Shown here piece after piece: positions 1 to 9,806 of a stretch of 64,000 nucleotides of DNA. The stretch covers positions 69,157 to 133,156 of the forward strand of contig SAQE01000006.1 of NCBI GenBank assembly GCA_004020545.1, read 5' to 3'. The notes below the pieces were generated by a model, which saw only the letters and a list, made by a program, of their open reading frames with translations, searched no databases and was not told where the DNA came from. Positions within the stretch are counted from its first letter, which is position 1. Each line of letters begins with the position of its first letter. This stretch comes from Mesorhizobium sp. (GTDB taxonomy: Bacteria; Pseudomonadota; Alphaproteobacteria; Rhizobiales; Rhizobiaceae). Both the position numbers and the translations under genes were made by a program.

Positions 1-1505
1 AGTCGCTGGCCGCCGACAATCTGGTCCAACTCACCGCGACCGTCACCGACAAGGATGGCGACCACCATTCGGCCACCCTCGACATCGGCCAGAACCTCGT
101 CTTCAAGGATGATGGGCCGACAATCACCAAGCCGTTCGACGGTGACAAGAACGCCGGCAACGGTAACGGGACCCACGAGACTCTGGCTAACACGGTCGGT
201 GCGTCGGCCGAGGGAAACTTCGGATACGACATCGGCGCGGATAGTCATCCGGCCGCATTCTACAACGCCACGCACTCGGACTTCGTCGACCAGGACAGTG
301 TGCTTGACGGCATACAGCTCAGCCTCACTGGTAACCTCACCGGTCTTGTCCCTGGCACGCCGACTTCGTTCATCAGCTCGTACGCGACGCTCCAGTCGGA
401 AAGCGCCACCTCGGCAACGTTCAACTGGCAAATCTCATACGACAGCGACCCGAACACGGCCGGCAACCAGACGGCCACGGCGGGCGGTACGCTTGTCTTC
501 GACAAGGATGCTGACACCTACACCATCACCTTGAACGACGCGGTGGAGGGTTTCACCAAAGATATCCTGCACACCAGTGAGCTTCTGTCCAAGGAGCCCA
601 CGAGCAACGTCGGTCATCCGAATATCGTGGTGGAGAAGCTCTTCGAGGCGGACAGCACACCCGAAACGACCGATCGGGACTTCTTCGTGCAGTTCACGGC
701 GAACTCGGTCACCAACACCATCAAGTTCGGTCTTAACACGACCGGCGACAGTGACGACGCGACACCCACCGACACCGCGTGGAACCCCGGCGATCTGGTC
801 ACCAACAACCACGAGGACTGGGTGTCTGCCACCCAGAGCACGAACGGAGTTGCTGGCGACACCATCCAGAAAGGCGAATTGCTGACGCTGCGGTTCTTCG
901 ACACCAGCCCCGGCATCACCACCGAGAGCATCACCCCGAGCCAGACGGCCGCCGATATGGCCATCAAGTTCGACGGCATCGGCACCAGCGAGGACCTGAT
1001 GGTCATCCTTCAACTCGTCAGCGGCACGGACAGCTCGGTGCATACCACCAAGGCGATCTACATCTCGAACTCCGACATCTTCAAGGCAGGGCAGGTGCCT
1101 GACGCATACCTGGCGGACTTCCCGCTCGATAACAACGACGGCCTCGTCATCATCGAGAGGAACGACTACAATGGTGTCGGCGAGAACTGGGTGATCCAGG
1201 GTGCACAGATCATGCAGTCCGGTAACGGGATCACCGGTCCCGATAGTAACCCGAACCTGGCCGGCCTTCAGGAAACGCCGACGGCGATCGACCTGAACCG
1301 GTTGACGGGCTCAACTGGCGGTAGCTCTCAGACCGCACTGGTGAACTGGGACGCGACCGACAACGATGTGTTGAAGATCGTGGACCTCGGCTTCACCTCG
1401 ACGCAGACCACGACACCGGACGCGCACCTCGACTTCGGCGTCCAGGTCGCGGACGCGGACGGCGACACGACCACGGTCCAGCACATCCTCGTCGACATCG
1501 CCTGA
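1..1505 (+). CDS. C-terminal part of a giant type I-secreted repeat protein (DUF5801/VCBS-like), 5' end outside window
   Basis: The open frame enters at base 3 and has no start in the window, so only about the last 500 residues are seen. The visible part is Asp/Thr/Gly/Asn-rich and Cys-free. Near the left edge are the pieces VTDKDGDHHSATLDI and FKDDGPTI, the boundary signature of DUF5801/VCBS-type repeats in large RTX-family adhesins; a second VADADGDTTTVQHILVDIA piece forms the extreme C-terminus. No GGxGxDxxx calcium nonapeptides occur in this part. An ABC exporter and HlyD adaptor follow at once, so this is very probably their substrate, secreted to the cell surface or medium through its uncleaved C-terminal signal. 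A role in adhesion or biofilm is inference from family and context. Confident as a type I-secreted repeat protein, unsure of function. Confidence 0.8.
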   Translation, partial: SLAADNLVQLTATVTDKDGDHHSATLDIGQNLVFKDDGPTITKPFDGDKNAGNGNGTHETLANTVGASAEGNFGYDIGADSHPAAFYNATHSDFVDQDSVLDGIQLSLTGNLTGLVPGTPTSFISSYATLQSESATSATFNWQISYDSDPNTAGNQTATAGGTLVFDKDADTYTITLNDAVEGFTKDILHTSELLSKEPTSNVGHPNIVVEKLFEADSTPETTDRDFFVQFTANSVTNTIKFGLNTTGDSDDATPTDTAWNPGDLVTNNHEDWVSATQSTNGVAGDTIQKGELLTLRFFDTSPGITTESITPSQTAADMAIKFDGIGTSEDLMVILQLVSGTDSSVHTTKAIYISNSDIFKAGQVPDAYLADFPLDNNDGLVIIERNDYNGVGENWVIQGAQIMQSGNGITGPDSNPNLAGLQETPTAIDLNRLTGSTGGSSQTALVNWDATDNDVLKIVDLGFTSTQTTTPDAHLDFGVQVADADGDTTTVQHILVDIA

Positions 1506-1512
1506 AACAGAA

Positions 1513-1543
1513 CCAACGGGGGCAGCCACGCTGCCCCCGTTGG
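1513..1543 (+). terminator. Strong hairpin between secreted protein and its exporter genes
   Basis: A perfect 13-bp inverted repeat (CCAACGGGGGCAG, 5-base loop, complement) starts 8 bases after the secreted-protein stop. No T-run follows, so it may act as a partial terminator or a 3' mRNA-stabilising stem that sets a high substrate to low exporter ratio rather than a full stop. Confidence 0.6.
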
Positions 1544-1583
1544 ACCTCAACCGAGCACTAGTGAAAGGCATCGAAAACGGGGG

Positions 1584-3338
1584 GTGTCCGTGATGCAGCA
1601 GAGACCGCAATTCCAGGAAGTGATGCGTCTGGCGCGCCAGCAGGTGCCCGCCCTCCTCCTTTTCAGCCTGCTCGCCAATGTCCTCCTGCTCGCCAGCACC
1701 GTCTATATGCTGCAGATCTACGACAGGGTGCTGTCCAGCGGCTCGATCGACACGCTGTTCTGGCTCACCCTTGCCGTTATCGGCGCCATCGCCGTCTACG
1801 GCATGCTCGAGCATACCCGCCGCATGATGCTCGGCCATATCAGTCAATGGCTGGACGATCAGCTCAGCGTTCCGGTGATCGAGCGCACCATGGAGGCGCG
1901 CCTGGCCGGCTACGGTCTCGAAATTGGGCTGAAGGACGTCGGGGATCTGCGGGGCTTCGTTGCCGGCGACGGCATCCTGACGTTTCTCGACGCGCCCTGG
2001 ACGCCGGTCTTCCTGGCGTTCATGTGGCTGCTGCATCCGGCGCTGGGCGTGGTCGGTCTTGCCGGCGCGGTGCTCCTGTTCTGCGCCGCGCTCGCCAACG
2101 ACTTCTTCACCCGACGCAAGAACCAGGAGGCGGCTGCGGGGCTGCGCAGCAGCCAGGCCGCCGTCGGTCAATTCGTCGATGGCGCCGAGACATTGCGCTC
2201 GCTCGGCATGTCCGAGCCGGCGCTGCGGCGCTGGGAAGAAAACCAGCAATCGCTGATGCGGCTCCAGTCGCGGCTTCTGCAGCGCACCACCATCATCGGC
2301 AGCCTGTCACGCTCGCTGCGCCTCGCCCTTCAAGTGGCCGTGCTCGGGCTCGGCGCCTATTTCGTGCTGCGCCGCGAACTGACGCCCGGGTCGATGATCG
2401 CGGCCTCGATTCTGCTCAGCCGCGCGCTGGCGCCGATCGAGCGCTCGATTGGCGCCTGGCGCAGTCTGATCAGCGCGCGGACCGCGCGTCGCAACCTGAT
2501 GAAGCTTTTTGCCGACACCGCGTCGATGCAACCAGCCGGTGTAACCCTGCCCCGCCCGCAAGGGCGGCTGAAGCTCGAGAACCTCCACTACCGCGCGCCG
2601 GGAACGTCGCAAGCGCTGCTGAGCGCCATAGGCTTCGGCATCGAGCCCGGCCAAACCTGTGGCGTGATCGGCCCGTCCGGCTCCGGCAAGACGACGCTCT
2701 GCCGCCTAATCGTCGGAGCACTGCAGCCCTCGCTCGGCCACGTCAGGCTGGATGGGGCGGAGGTCTGGAACTGGCCTTCGGATGAACTGGGCCAGCATGT
2801 CGGCTATCTGCCGCAACAGATCGATTTGTTCCCCGGAACGATCGCCGAGAACATTGCGCGCCTGCGTGACGTCGACAGCGATGCGGTGATTGCCGCGGCG
2901 CAGTTCGCCGGCATCCACGAGATGATCCTGCGGCTGCCGAATGGGTACCGGACTGAAGTCGGGCCGCACGGGGCCCGCATCTCGCGCGGCCAGCGACAGC
3001 GCATCGCATTGGCCCGGGCGCTGTTCGGCGATCCGCCGCTGGTCGTTCTCGACGAGCCGAACACCGGTCTCGACGGCGAAGGCGAGGTGGCGCTGTTCAA
3101 TGTGCTCCAGCAACTGAAGGAGCGAGGCCGCACGGTCGTTATCGTCAGCCATCAGACCAATCTTCTGCGCACGGCCGATCACGTCGTCTTCCTCCGCGAC
3201 GGATCCGTGTCGATGTTCGGCACGCGCGACGAGGTGCTCGCCGCGCTAGCAGGCCAGCCGAAGCGGGTTTCCGTGCAGGCGGCCATGCTGGACAAGATCG
3301 CCGCCAATGGGCCGGCGAACTTTAAGGCAGTGGAGTGA
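1584..3338 (+). CDS. Type I secretion ABC transporter/permease, PrtD family
   Basis: A 584-residue inner-membrane exporter that powers one-step secretion of the upstream repeat protein. The N-terminal half (about residues 20-300) is the membrane domain with the PrtD-type opening (LANVLLLASTVYMLQIYDRVL). The nucleotide-binding half has Walker A GPSGSGKTT at 363-371, a signature at 466-470 reading ISRGQ instead of the usual LSGGQ, Walker B LVVLDEP at 486-492 and the switch His near 523 (IVSHQT). There is no N-terminal C39 peptidase-like domain, as expected for PrtD rather than HlyB. The start is GTG at 1584; an in-frame ATG at 1593 is an alternative. The HlyD adaptor begins 3 bases after the stop, so the two are co-translated. 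No outer-membrane TolC partner lies in the window. Confidence 0.93.
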   Translation: MSVMQQRPQFQEVMRLARQQVPALLLFSLLANVLLLASTVYMLQIYDRVLSSGSIDTLFWLTLAVIGAIAVYGMLEHTRRMMLGHISQWLDDQLSVPVIERTMEARLAGYGLEIGLKDVGDLRGFVAGDGILTFLDAPWTPVFLAFMWLLHPALGVVGLAGAVLLFCAALANDFFTRRKNQEAAAGLRSSQAAVGQFVDGAETLRSLGMSEPALRRWEENQQSLMRLQSRLLQRTTIIGSLSRSLRLALQVAVLGLGAYFVLRRELTPGSMIAASILLSRALAPIERSIGAWRSLISARTARRNLMKLFADTASMQPAGVTLPRPQGRLKLENLHYRAPGTSQALLSAIGFGIEPGQTCGVIGPSGSGKTTLCRLIVGALQPSLGHVRLDGAEVWNWPSDELGQHVGYLPQQIDLFPGTIAENIARLRDVDSDAVIAAAQFAGIHEMILRLPNGYRTEVGPHGARISRGQRQRIALARALFGDPPLVVLDEPNTGLDGEGEVALFNVLQQLKERGRTVVIVSHQTNLLRTADHVVFLRDGSVSMFGTRDEVLAALAGQPKRVSVQAAMLDKIAANGPANFKAVE

Positions 3339-3341
3339 GCC

Positions 3342-4868
3342 ATGAGCGACCGATTTGGCGACTTCCCGAGGATGCTGGATGGGCTGAAGGACAGCCTCCG
3401 CGAACTGACCGACAGGCTGACCGTTTCCACAGGCGACTTTGTCGCCGCCGTATCGACTTGGTTCAACGGGCTGGACCGGTCGTCGCGCATCGCTGTAACG
3501 GCGGCCGCCGGGGCGCTCGTCCTGCTGCTGCTTTCCAGGCTGGTCCGGCCGCGGTCACCTGCCGTCCGCGCAAGCAGGCGCGACCTCAAGCAGCGGACCA
3601 GGCCCGCGCGAATGCTGGGCTATGTCTCGGCGATCGTCTTTGTCGGCGGCACCGCCGCATGGTCGAGCGTCGCCCCCTTGGCCAGCGCCGTCGTCGCCAA
3701 TGGCGTCGTCAGCCCGGAGGGCTATCGCAAGACCGTCCAGCATCTGGAAGGCGGCATCATCGGGAAGATCCATGTGAAGGAAGGCGACAAGGTCAGCGCC
3801 GGCCAAGTGCTGATCAGCCTCAAGACGACCGACGCGCAGGGGCGCTACGACGAGCTGGAAGGGCACTATATTCGCTTGCTGGCAACCGAAGCGCGCCTGG
3901 TCGCGGAGCTTGCCGGACAGGACCGGATCGCGTTTCCCAAGGAGCTGACCTCGATCGACAGCGAGTTGGTGCGAAAAGTCGTCGTCGAGGAGCAGGCGCT
4001 GCTCGACAGCCGCCTTGCAACCCGCGACGGGCGCACGCAGATCCTCAACAAGCGCATCGCGCAGATTGAGGAGCAAAGTGCGGGATCAAGGGATGTGATC
4101 GCCGCCGAGACGGACCAGCTCGGCCTGATCGACCAGGAGATCGCTTCGGCGCAGGAGATGTACAAGAAGGGCCTCGAACGCCTGCCGCGTATATTGGCGC
4201 TGCAGCGCGCCCAGGCCGACATCCGCGCCAATCAGGCAACGAATCGGGCGCAGGTGGCGAAGAACGATCAGCAGATCGGCGAGACCGAGTTCCAGCTCCT
4301 CAACCTGCGCCAGCAGGACAGCGAGAGCGCCAACGAGGATCTTGCCAAGGTGCGCAGCGACCTCGCCGCATTGCGCAGCCAATTGCCTTCGCGCCAGGAC
4401 GTGCTGGCGAGAACGGACATCGTCGCGCCGATCGCCGGAACGGTGATGAACCTGCGCGTAACGACCGAATCGGGCGTGATCTCCAGCGGCCAGGCGCTGC
4501 TCGATATCGTTCCCAACGAGCCCAATCTCGTCATCGATTCACGCATCAAGCCCGCGGATATCGACGTGGTGCATCCGGACATGCCGGCCCGCGTGGTGCT
4601 GACGGCCTATCCGAGCCGGCATCTGCCGCAGATCCATGGCCTGCTCACCTCGGTGTCGGCCGACCGGCTGACGGACGAGAAGACCGGCGAGCCCTATTTC
4701 CTCGCCAAGGTCAAGGTCGACGCGGCCGATCTCGGGCAGTTGCATGACATCCGGCTGTCCCCCGGCATGCCGGCCGAAGTCATGATCCTGACCGGCGAAC
4801 ACACATTGCTCGATTACATGCTGGCCCCGGTCGAAGCTTCGCTGACGCGCACTTTCAGGGAGAATTGA
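3342..4868 (+). CDS. HlyD family type I secretion periplasmic adaptor
   Basis: 508-residue membrane-fusion protein linking the ABC exporter to an outer-membrane channel. It has a long cytosolic N-terminus (about 85 residues), one membrane span (around residues 90-110), a first lipoyl/barrel segment (QHLEGGIIGKIHVKEGDKV), a long alpha-helical coiled-coil hairpin (about 170-350, rich in Gln, Glu and Arg), the second lipoyl half (DIVAPIAGTVMNL) and a C-terminal beta-barrel (MPAEVMILTGEHTLLDYML). This order is typical of the PrtE/HlyD family. The N-terminal cytosolic stretch is longer than the 20-60 residues of most HlyD proteins. The ATG lies 3 bases after the exporter stop. Confidence 0.92.
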   Translation: MSDRFGDFPRMLDGLKDSLRELTDRLTVSTGDFVAAVSTWFNGLDRSSRIAVTAAAGALVLLLLSRLVRPRSPAVRASRRDLKQRTRPARMLGYVSAIVFVGGTAAWSSVAPLASAVVANGVVSPEGYRKTVQHLEGGIIGKIHVKEGDKVSAGQVLISLKTTDAQGRYDELEGHYIRLLATEARLVAELAGQDRIAFPKELTSIDSELVRKVVVEEQALLDSRLATRDGRTQILNKRIAQIEEQSAGSRDVIAAETDQLGLIDQEIASAQEMYKKGLERLPRILALQRAQADIRANQATNRAQVAKNDQQIGETEFQLLNLRQQDSESANEDLAKVRSDLAALRSQLPSRQDVLARTDIVAPIAGTVMNLRVTTESGVISSGQALLDIVPNEPNLVIDSRIKPADIDVVHPDMPARVVLTAYPSRHLPQIHGLLTSVSADRLTDEKTGEPYFLAKVKVDAADLGQLHDIRLSPGMPAEVMILTGEHTLLDYMLAPVEASLTRTFREN

Positions 4869-4920
4869 GCCGGAAAAATTGAAACAACAGGCGAGATGCT
4901 GCAGCATTGGTGAAAGAGCA

Positions 4921-5148
4921 ATGATCGAACTCGCCAGCACAATCACCTGCCCGGCCTGCGGCCACCGCAAAACCGAAACGATGCCTGTCGATGCTTGCCA
5001 GTACTTCTACGAATGCGGAAGCTGCGGGACTCTCCTCAAGCCCCTGGCGGGAGATTGCTGCGTGTTCTGCTCTTACGGCGATCATCCCTGCCCGCCGAAA
5101 CGGAGAGAGCGGCAGTCCGGTGCTGCGAGCCGGCATCATTGTTGTTGA
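4921..5148 (+). CDS. Small cysteine-rich GDCCVxC domain protein
   Basis: 75 residues from ATG 4921, preceded by a purine-rich GAAAGAG. Cysteines fall as CPACG (near residue 10), CGSCG (about 36) and GDCCVFCSYGDHPCPP (about 45-60), with a terminal HHCC. The central motif is diagnostic of the GDCCVxC family, some members of which are annotated as selenoproteins; here all positions are Cys. The paired CxxC motifs suggest a zinc or other soft-metal binder or a thiol relay, but no biochemical role is established that I know of. It lies 52 bases after the HlyD adaptor and could be read through from it; a functional link is not implied. A longer ORF from TTG 4879 is less likely as it adds no family-like sequence. 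Confidence 0.8.
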   Translation: MIELASTITCPACGHRKTETMPVDACQYFYECGSCGTLLKPLAGDCCVFCSYGDHPCPPKRRERQSGAASRHHCC

Positions 5149-5213
5149 GTTGACAACATCCTCGCTGCGCCAGGCAAGCGCAGCGCCTTGCAATCCAGGG
5201 AACCTTGGCCGAT

Positions 5214-5516
5214 CTACCGCCTCAGGGCGTAGACATTGTCCATGGACGCTCCGCCGAGCGGCAGCGCCATGTCGTCGTCGAGAATCCGGGTGATGCGAGC
5301 AAAGCCGACAAAGGCCTTTCTCGCTTCTTCGGCCGACATCTTGCCAGCCATTGCTGCCGAGCAGCAATTCAGGGCGCACTGGTAAACCGGGCCGCGTCTT
5401 CCCGTTGGCCATTTCCGCAGGAATACCATCGCTTCGGAGACGCTATCGACTTCCTCCAAGGGATATCCCTGCCCACGCGCGATCCGCACTGGGGTAAAGA
5501 AATGCAAGCGATCCAT
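5214..5516 (-). CDS. DUF982 domain protein
   Basis: 100 residues. It matches the rhizobial DUF982 layout: an N-terminal PVRIARGQG strand, then VDSVSEAMVFLRKWPTGRRGPVYQCALNCC (in two halves) and a helical EEARKAFVGFAR segment. A clear GGGAGG ribosome-binding site sits about 8 bases before the ATG at 5516. DUF982 proteins occur in many copies in rhizobial genomes and have no known function; they are often found near stress or symbiosis genes. Here it stands alone, convergent with the GDCCVxC gene. Confidence 0.85.
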   Translation of the reverse strand: MDRLHFFTPVRIARGQGYPLEEVDSVSEAMVFLRKWPTGRRGPVYQCALNCCSAAMAGKMSAEEARKAFVGFARITRILDDDMALPLGGASMDNVYALRR

Positions 5517-5824
5517 CGTTTTCCTCCCGGTTCGACCGCAGAGCAGCCGAACCCCAATAAACGCATATCCTGTGGATTAGTTCCAAACAAATTTGGTTGC
5601 CGCTTGAAAATTTTGGAACCGGTAGGTCAGCGCCGAATTGCCGCGAAAAAGCCTGTGCCGACTCAGCCGCGATGCAAGCTCGGCGTCAGCGATAAGGGTG
5701 ATTCTCATTGAATGTCTTTAAGATGAAAGCCGGCAAATGGGTTGCTTGCCGGTTCCCCTGCGTCAGGCTTAACCTCGCCGGTTAACGCGTGAGGGCGCGT
5801 TTTTGCAGAAGGGGAACACTTGCA
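5517..5824. other. Intergenic region between divergent DUF982 and NCS1 permease genes
   Basis: 308 bases with no supported gene. It should hold the two divergent promoters. The only structure seen is a 7-bp inverted repeat (CCGGCAA at 5730-5736 and TTGCCGG at 5746-5752), a possible attenuator or operator for the permease. The permease ribosome-binding site AAGGGG lies about 10 bases before its ATG. I see no recognisable riboswitch. Confidence 0.5.
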
Positions 5825-7282
5825 ATGACCATACAAGGCGCATCGCCCGGCCTCTACAACGAGGATCTGGCTCCGGCAACGGTCAGGAACTGGGGACCGT
5901 TTTCGATCTTCAACGTCTGGACGTCCGACGTCCACAGCCTATGGGGCTACTACCTTGCCGCAAGTCTGTTTCTGTTCTGCGGTGGCTTCGTCAACTTCAT
6001 CATCGCCATCGGCATCGGCTCGCTGATCATCTACGCGCTGATGAACATGGTCGGCTATGCCGGGGTGAAGACCGGCGTGCCCTACCCCGTGCTCGCGCGT
6101 GCCTCCTTCGGCATCTGGGGCGCCAACATCCCGGCACTGGTGCGCGCCGTCGTCGCCTGCTTCTGGTACGGCGCGCAGACCGCGGCGGCTTCGGGCGCGA
6201 TCGTCGCGCTGCTGACCCGGCTGCAATGGTTCAACGAATTCAACCAGACCTCGCACCTCCTCGGCCATTCCACCTTGGAAGTGATCTGCTTCGTCGTCAT
6301 CTGGGCGCTGCAGTTGTTGATCATCCAGAAGGGCATGGAAACGGTGCGCCGCTTCCAGGATTGGGCCGGCCCCGCCGTGTGGGTGATGATGCTGATCCTG
6401 GCGATCTATCTCTGCCTGAAGTCGGGCACTTTCGCCTTCACCAGCGACATCCCGATGGACGTTCTGCTCGACAAGACCAAGGATGCCGGCGTTCCGGGCG
6501 AGCCGGGTTCGTGGACGGCGCTGTTCGCGGTGGCGGCGATCTGGGTGACCTATTTCTCGGCGCTCTACCTCAACTTCTGCGACTTCGCCCGCTATGCTCC
6601 GGACAACGCGGCGCTGCGCAAAGGCAATATCTGGGGCCTGCCGGTCAACCTGATCCTGTTCTCGCTGGTCGCCGGCGTCACCACGATCGCCGCCTACGAC
6701 GTCTATCACGAGGTGCTGCTCCATCCCGACCAGATCTCGGCCAAATTCGATAGCTGGTTCCTGGCGGCTCTCGCGGCGCTGACCTTCGCGGTGGCAACGC
6801 TCGGCATCAACGTCGTGGCGAACTTCGTCTCGCCGGCCTTCGACTTCTCCAACGTCTTCCCGCGCCAGATCGACTTCAAGAAAGGCGGCTATATCGCGGC
6901 GCTGATCGCGCTGGTGCTCTATCCCTTCGCGCCATGGGAAGGCAGCGCCGCTTCCTTCGTCAACATCATCGGCGCGACGATGGGGCCGATCTTCGGCGTG
7001 ATGATGGTCGATTACTATCTGATCCGGAAGAGCGAGGTCGACGTCGAGGCGCTCTACCGCGAGGATGGCGAGTTCCGCTTCCAGGGCGGCTGGCATGTCA
7101 ACGCCTTCATCGCCGCCGGCATCGGCGCGATCTTCTCCTCGATCCTGCCCAACTTCACCACCTGGCTGCCGTCCTGGTGGGGCGTCTACGGCTGGTTCTT
7201 CGGCGTTGCGATCGCGGGCGCCGTCTACTACGTGCTGCGCACCATGGCGCTCGGAGCAGGCGCCCGGACGGCGAAGGCTTGA
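5825..7282 (+). CDS. NCS1 family nucleobase/cation symporter
   Basis: 485 residues. It is an inner-membrane permease of the cytosine/purine/uracil/thiamine/allantoin (NCS1) family with about 12 hydrophobic spans. Family marks are the N-terminal LYNEDLAPATVRNW piece, VWTSDVHSLWGYY, and MNMVGYAGVKTGVPYPVLARASFG in the first repeat; the C-terminal part has GATMGPIFGVMMVDYYLIRK. The substrate cannot be read from sequence; no catabolic genes flank it. ATG 5825 is chosen because it has the ribosome-binding site and puts the NxDLAP motif about 10 residues in; the frame extends upstream to 5789 without family sequence. It ends at a palindromic repeat that separates it from convergent DUF1697. Confidence 0.9.
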   Translation: MTIQGASPGLYNEDLAPATVRNWGPFSIFNVWTSDVHSLWGYYLAASLFLFCGGFVNFIIAIGIGSLIIYALMNMVGYAGVKTGVPYPVLARASFGIWGANIPALVRAVVACFWYGAQTAAASGAIVALLTRLQWFNEFNQTSHLLGHSTLEVICFVVIWALQLLIIQKGMETVRRFQDWAGPAVWVMMLILAIYLCLKSGTFAFTSDIPMDVLLDKTKDAGVPGEPGSWTALFAVAAIWVTYFSALYLNFCDFARYAPDNAALRKGNIWGLPVNLILFSLVAGVTTIAAYDVYHEVLLHPDQISAKFDSWFLAALAALTFAVATLGINVVANFVSPAFDFSNVFPRQIDFKKGGYIAALIALVLYPFAPWEGSAASFVNIIGATMGPIFGVMMVDYYLIRKSEVDVEALYREDGEFRFQGGWHVNAFIAAGIGAIFSSILPNFTTWLPSWWGVYGWFFGVAIAGAVYYVLRTMALGAGARTAKA

Positions 7283-7442
7283 AGCCCTTTCCCTTCTCCC
7301 CCTTGTGGGAAGGGATCGGCGCGCAGCGCCGAGACGGTTGAGGAGTGCTGGACGGATCGCCGTCCTTGCCAAGCTGGAACACCCCTCATCCGTCACCTTC
7401 GGCGACACCTTCTCCCACAAACAAGGGGAGAAGGGAAAATCG
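7283..7442. repeat. Rhizobial palindromic intergenic repeat (RPE-like), about 160 bp
   Basis: The whole gap between two convergent genes is one imperfect large inverted repeat. The left arm begins CCCTTTCCCTTCTCCCCC (7285 onward) and the right arm, read on the other strand from about 7438, begins TTTTCCCTTCTCCCC. Inside, each arm has its own small palindromes (GGCGCGCAGCGCC at 7318-7330; TTCGGCGA) and matching GACGGTTGAGGAGTG / GACGGATGAGGGGTG boxes. Such elements are abundant between rhizobial genes and probably serve here as a two-way terminator. Confidence 0.75.
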
Positions 7443-7981
7443 CTATTTGGCAACCATCTCGGCCAGTCTGCGCACCGTGTTCCAGTTGCGCGAGGTGCCG
7501 ATGCCCATACGCTTGTGGCTGGCGGCCGCAAGCAGCCGGGAACTTGGCCTTTCGCGCGAAAACACCAGCCAGATATCGCCGCCGATCAAAAACACCTTCT
7601 CGTCCTCGGCGGCAGAGGCCTGAAGCGCGGATATGGCATCCTCGGCGACAGGCACGCGCATCACCCGCACCGCGACCTGATCGGCGGCCTTGGCTGACTC
7701 GGCTGGGAACGGATTGCCGGCTGCCAGCTCAAGCCAGTCTTCAGCGCTACGCACGATGATGTCGACATGGCGGCCAAAACTCTGTTCGAAGGCCGTTTCC
7801 AGTCGCTGCTCGAGGTTGGAAATCCTGGTCGCCCGCGCCTCGAAGACCAGATTGCCCGTCGCCACAAGGGTGCGCACATTCTTGAGCCCGAGGGCTTCGG
7901 CCATCGCCTTCAGGTCAGACATGACGACCCGCCGCCCCTCACCCAGGATAATACTGTAGAGCAGCGCGACGTAAGTCTGCA

Positions 7982-7982
<1 letters not shown>
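7443..7982 (-). CDS. DUF1697 domain protein
   Basis: 179 residues, starting YVALLYSIILGEGRRVVMSDL and holding the DUF1697 hallmarks VRTLVATGNLVFEA, a mid-protein VIVRSAEDW-like strand and the C-terminal SRNWNTVRRL. The function of the family is unknown. Its ATG overlaps the pyrG stop by one base (TGATG), so it is probably translated by coupling after pyrG. A TTG three bases upstream is an alternative start. It ends at the RPE-like repeat. Confidence 0.85.
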
Positions 7983-9622
<1,640 letters not shown>

Positions 9623-9722
9623 TTAACGCGGCCTGATTGATTCCGCCAGAGAAAAAACCGCCGCGAAGGCTTTTTCCCAAAATGGCGCCGATGCCCGCGA
9701 GGGGCTTTGGTTGCAGTCAAAA

Positions 9723-9751
9723 CGAAAGGGCCGGCGGTGCCGGCCCTTTCG
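9723..9751 (-). terminator. Perfect hairpin downstream of the L,D-transpeptidase gene
   Basis: A 13-bp perfect inverted repeat, CGAAAGGGCCGGC, with a 3-base loop. It lies about 40 bases past the L,D-transpeptidase stop and upstream of pyrG, so it should end or attenuate minus-strand transcription entering pyrG. A short T-rich stretch (TTTTGACTG) follows on the minus strand. Confidence 0.75.
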
Positions 9752-9785
9752 GCAGTATGATTCAACGCGTCAGATGACAACGCCT

Positions 9786-9806
9786 GGTTGTTATATGATA
9801 ACAACC
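9786..9806 (-). repeat. Palindrome spanning the stop codon of the L,D-transpeptidase gene
   Basis: GGTTGTTAT and ATAACAACC form a perfect 9-bp inverted repeat around a 3-base centre. The left arm contains the TAA stop (9791-9793 on the minus strand) and the right arm codes the last Val-Val-Ile residues. It is AT-rich and may be a weak stem or a chance palindrome. Confidence 0.45.

Noticed and set aside
435-1043. Long antisense frame (about 200 codons) opposite the secreted repeat protein
   Set aside because: Shadow frame from GC-rich codon bias; Arg/Gly/Ala/Val-rich with no family motif and no ribosome-binding site.
5517-5824. Riboswitch for the NCS1 permease
   Set aside because: No TPP, purine or other conserved core could be recognised; only one short inverted repeat.
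5939-7531. 530-codon minus-strand frame opposite the NCS1 permease
   Set aside because: Antisense shadow; charged Asp/His/Arg/Glu-rich repeats typical of reverse-strand reading of membrane codons.
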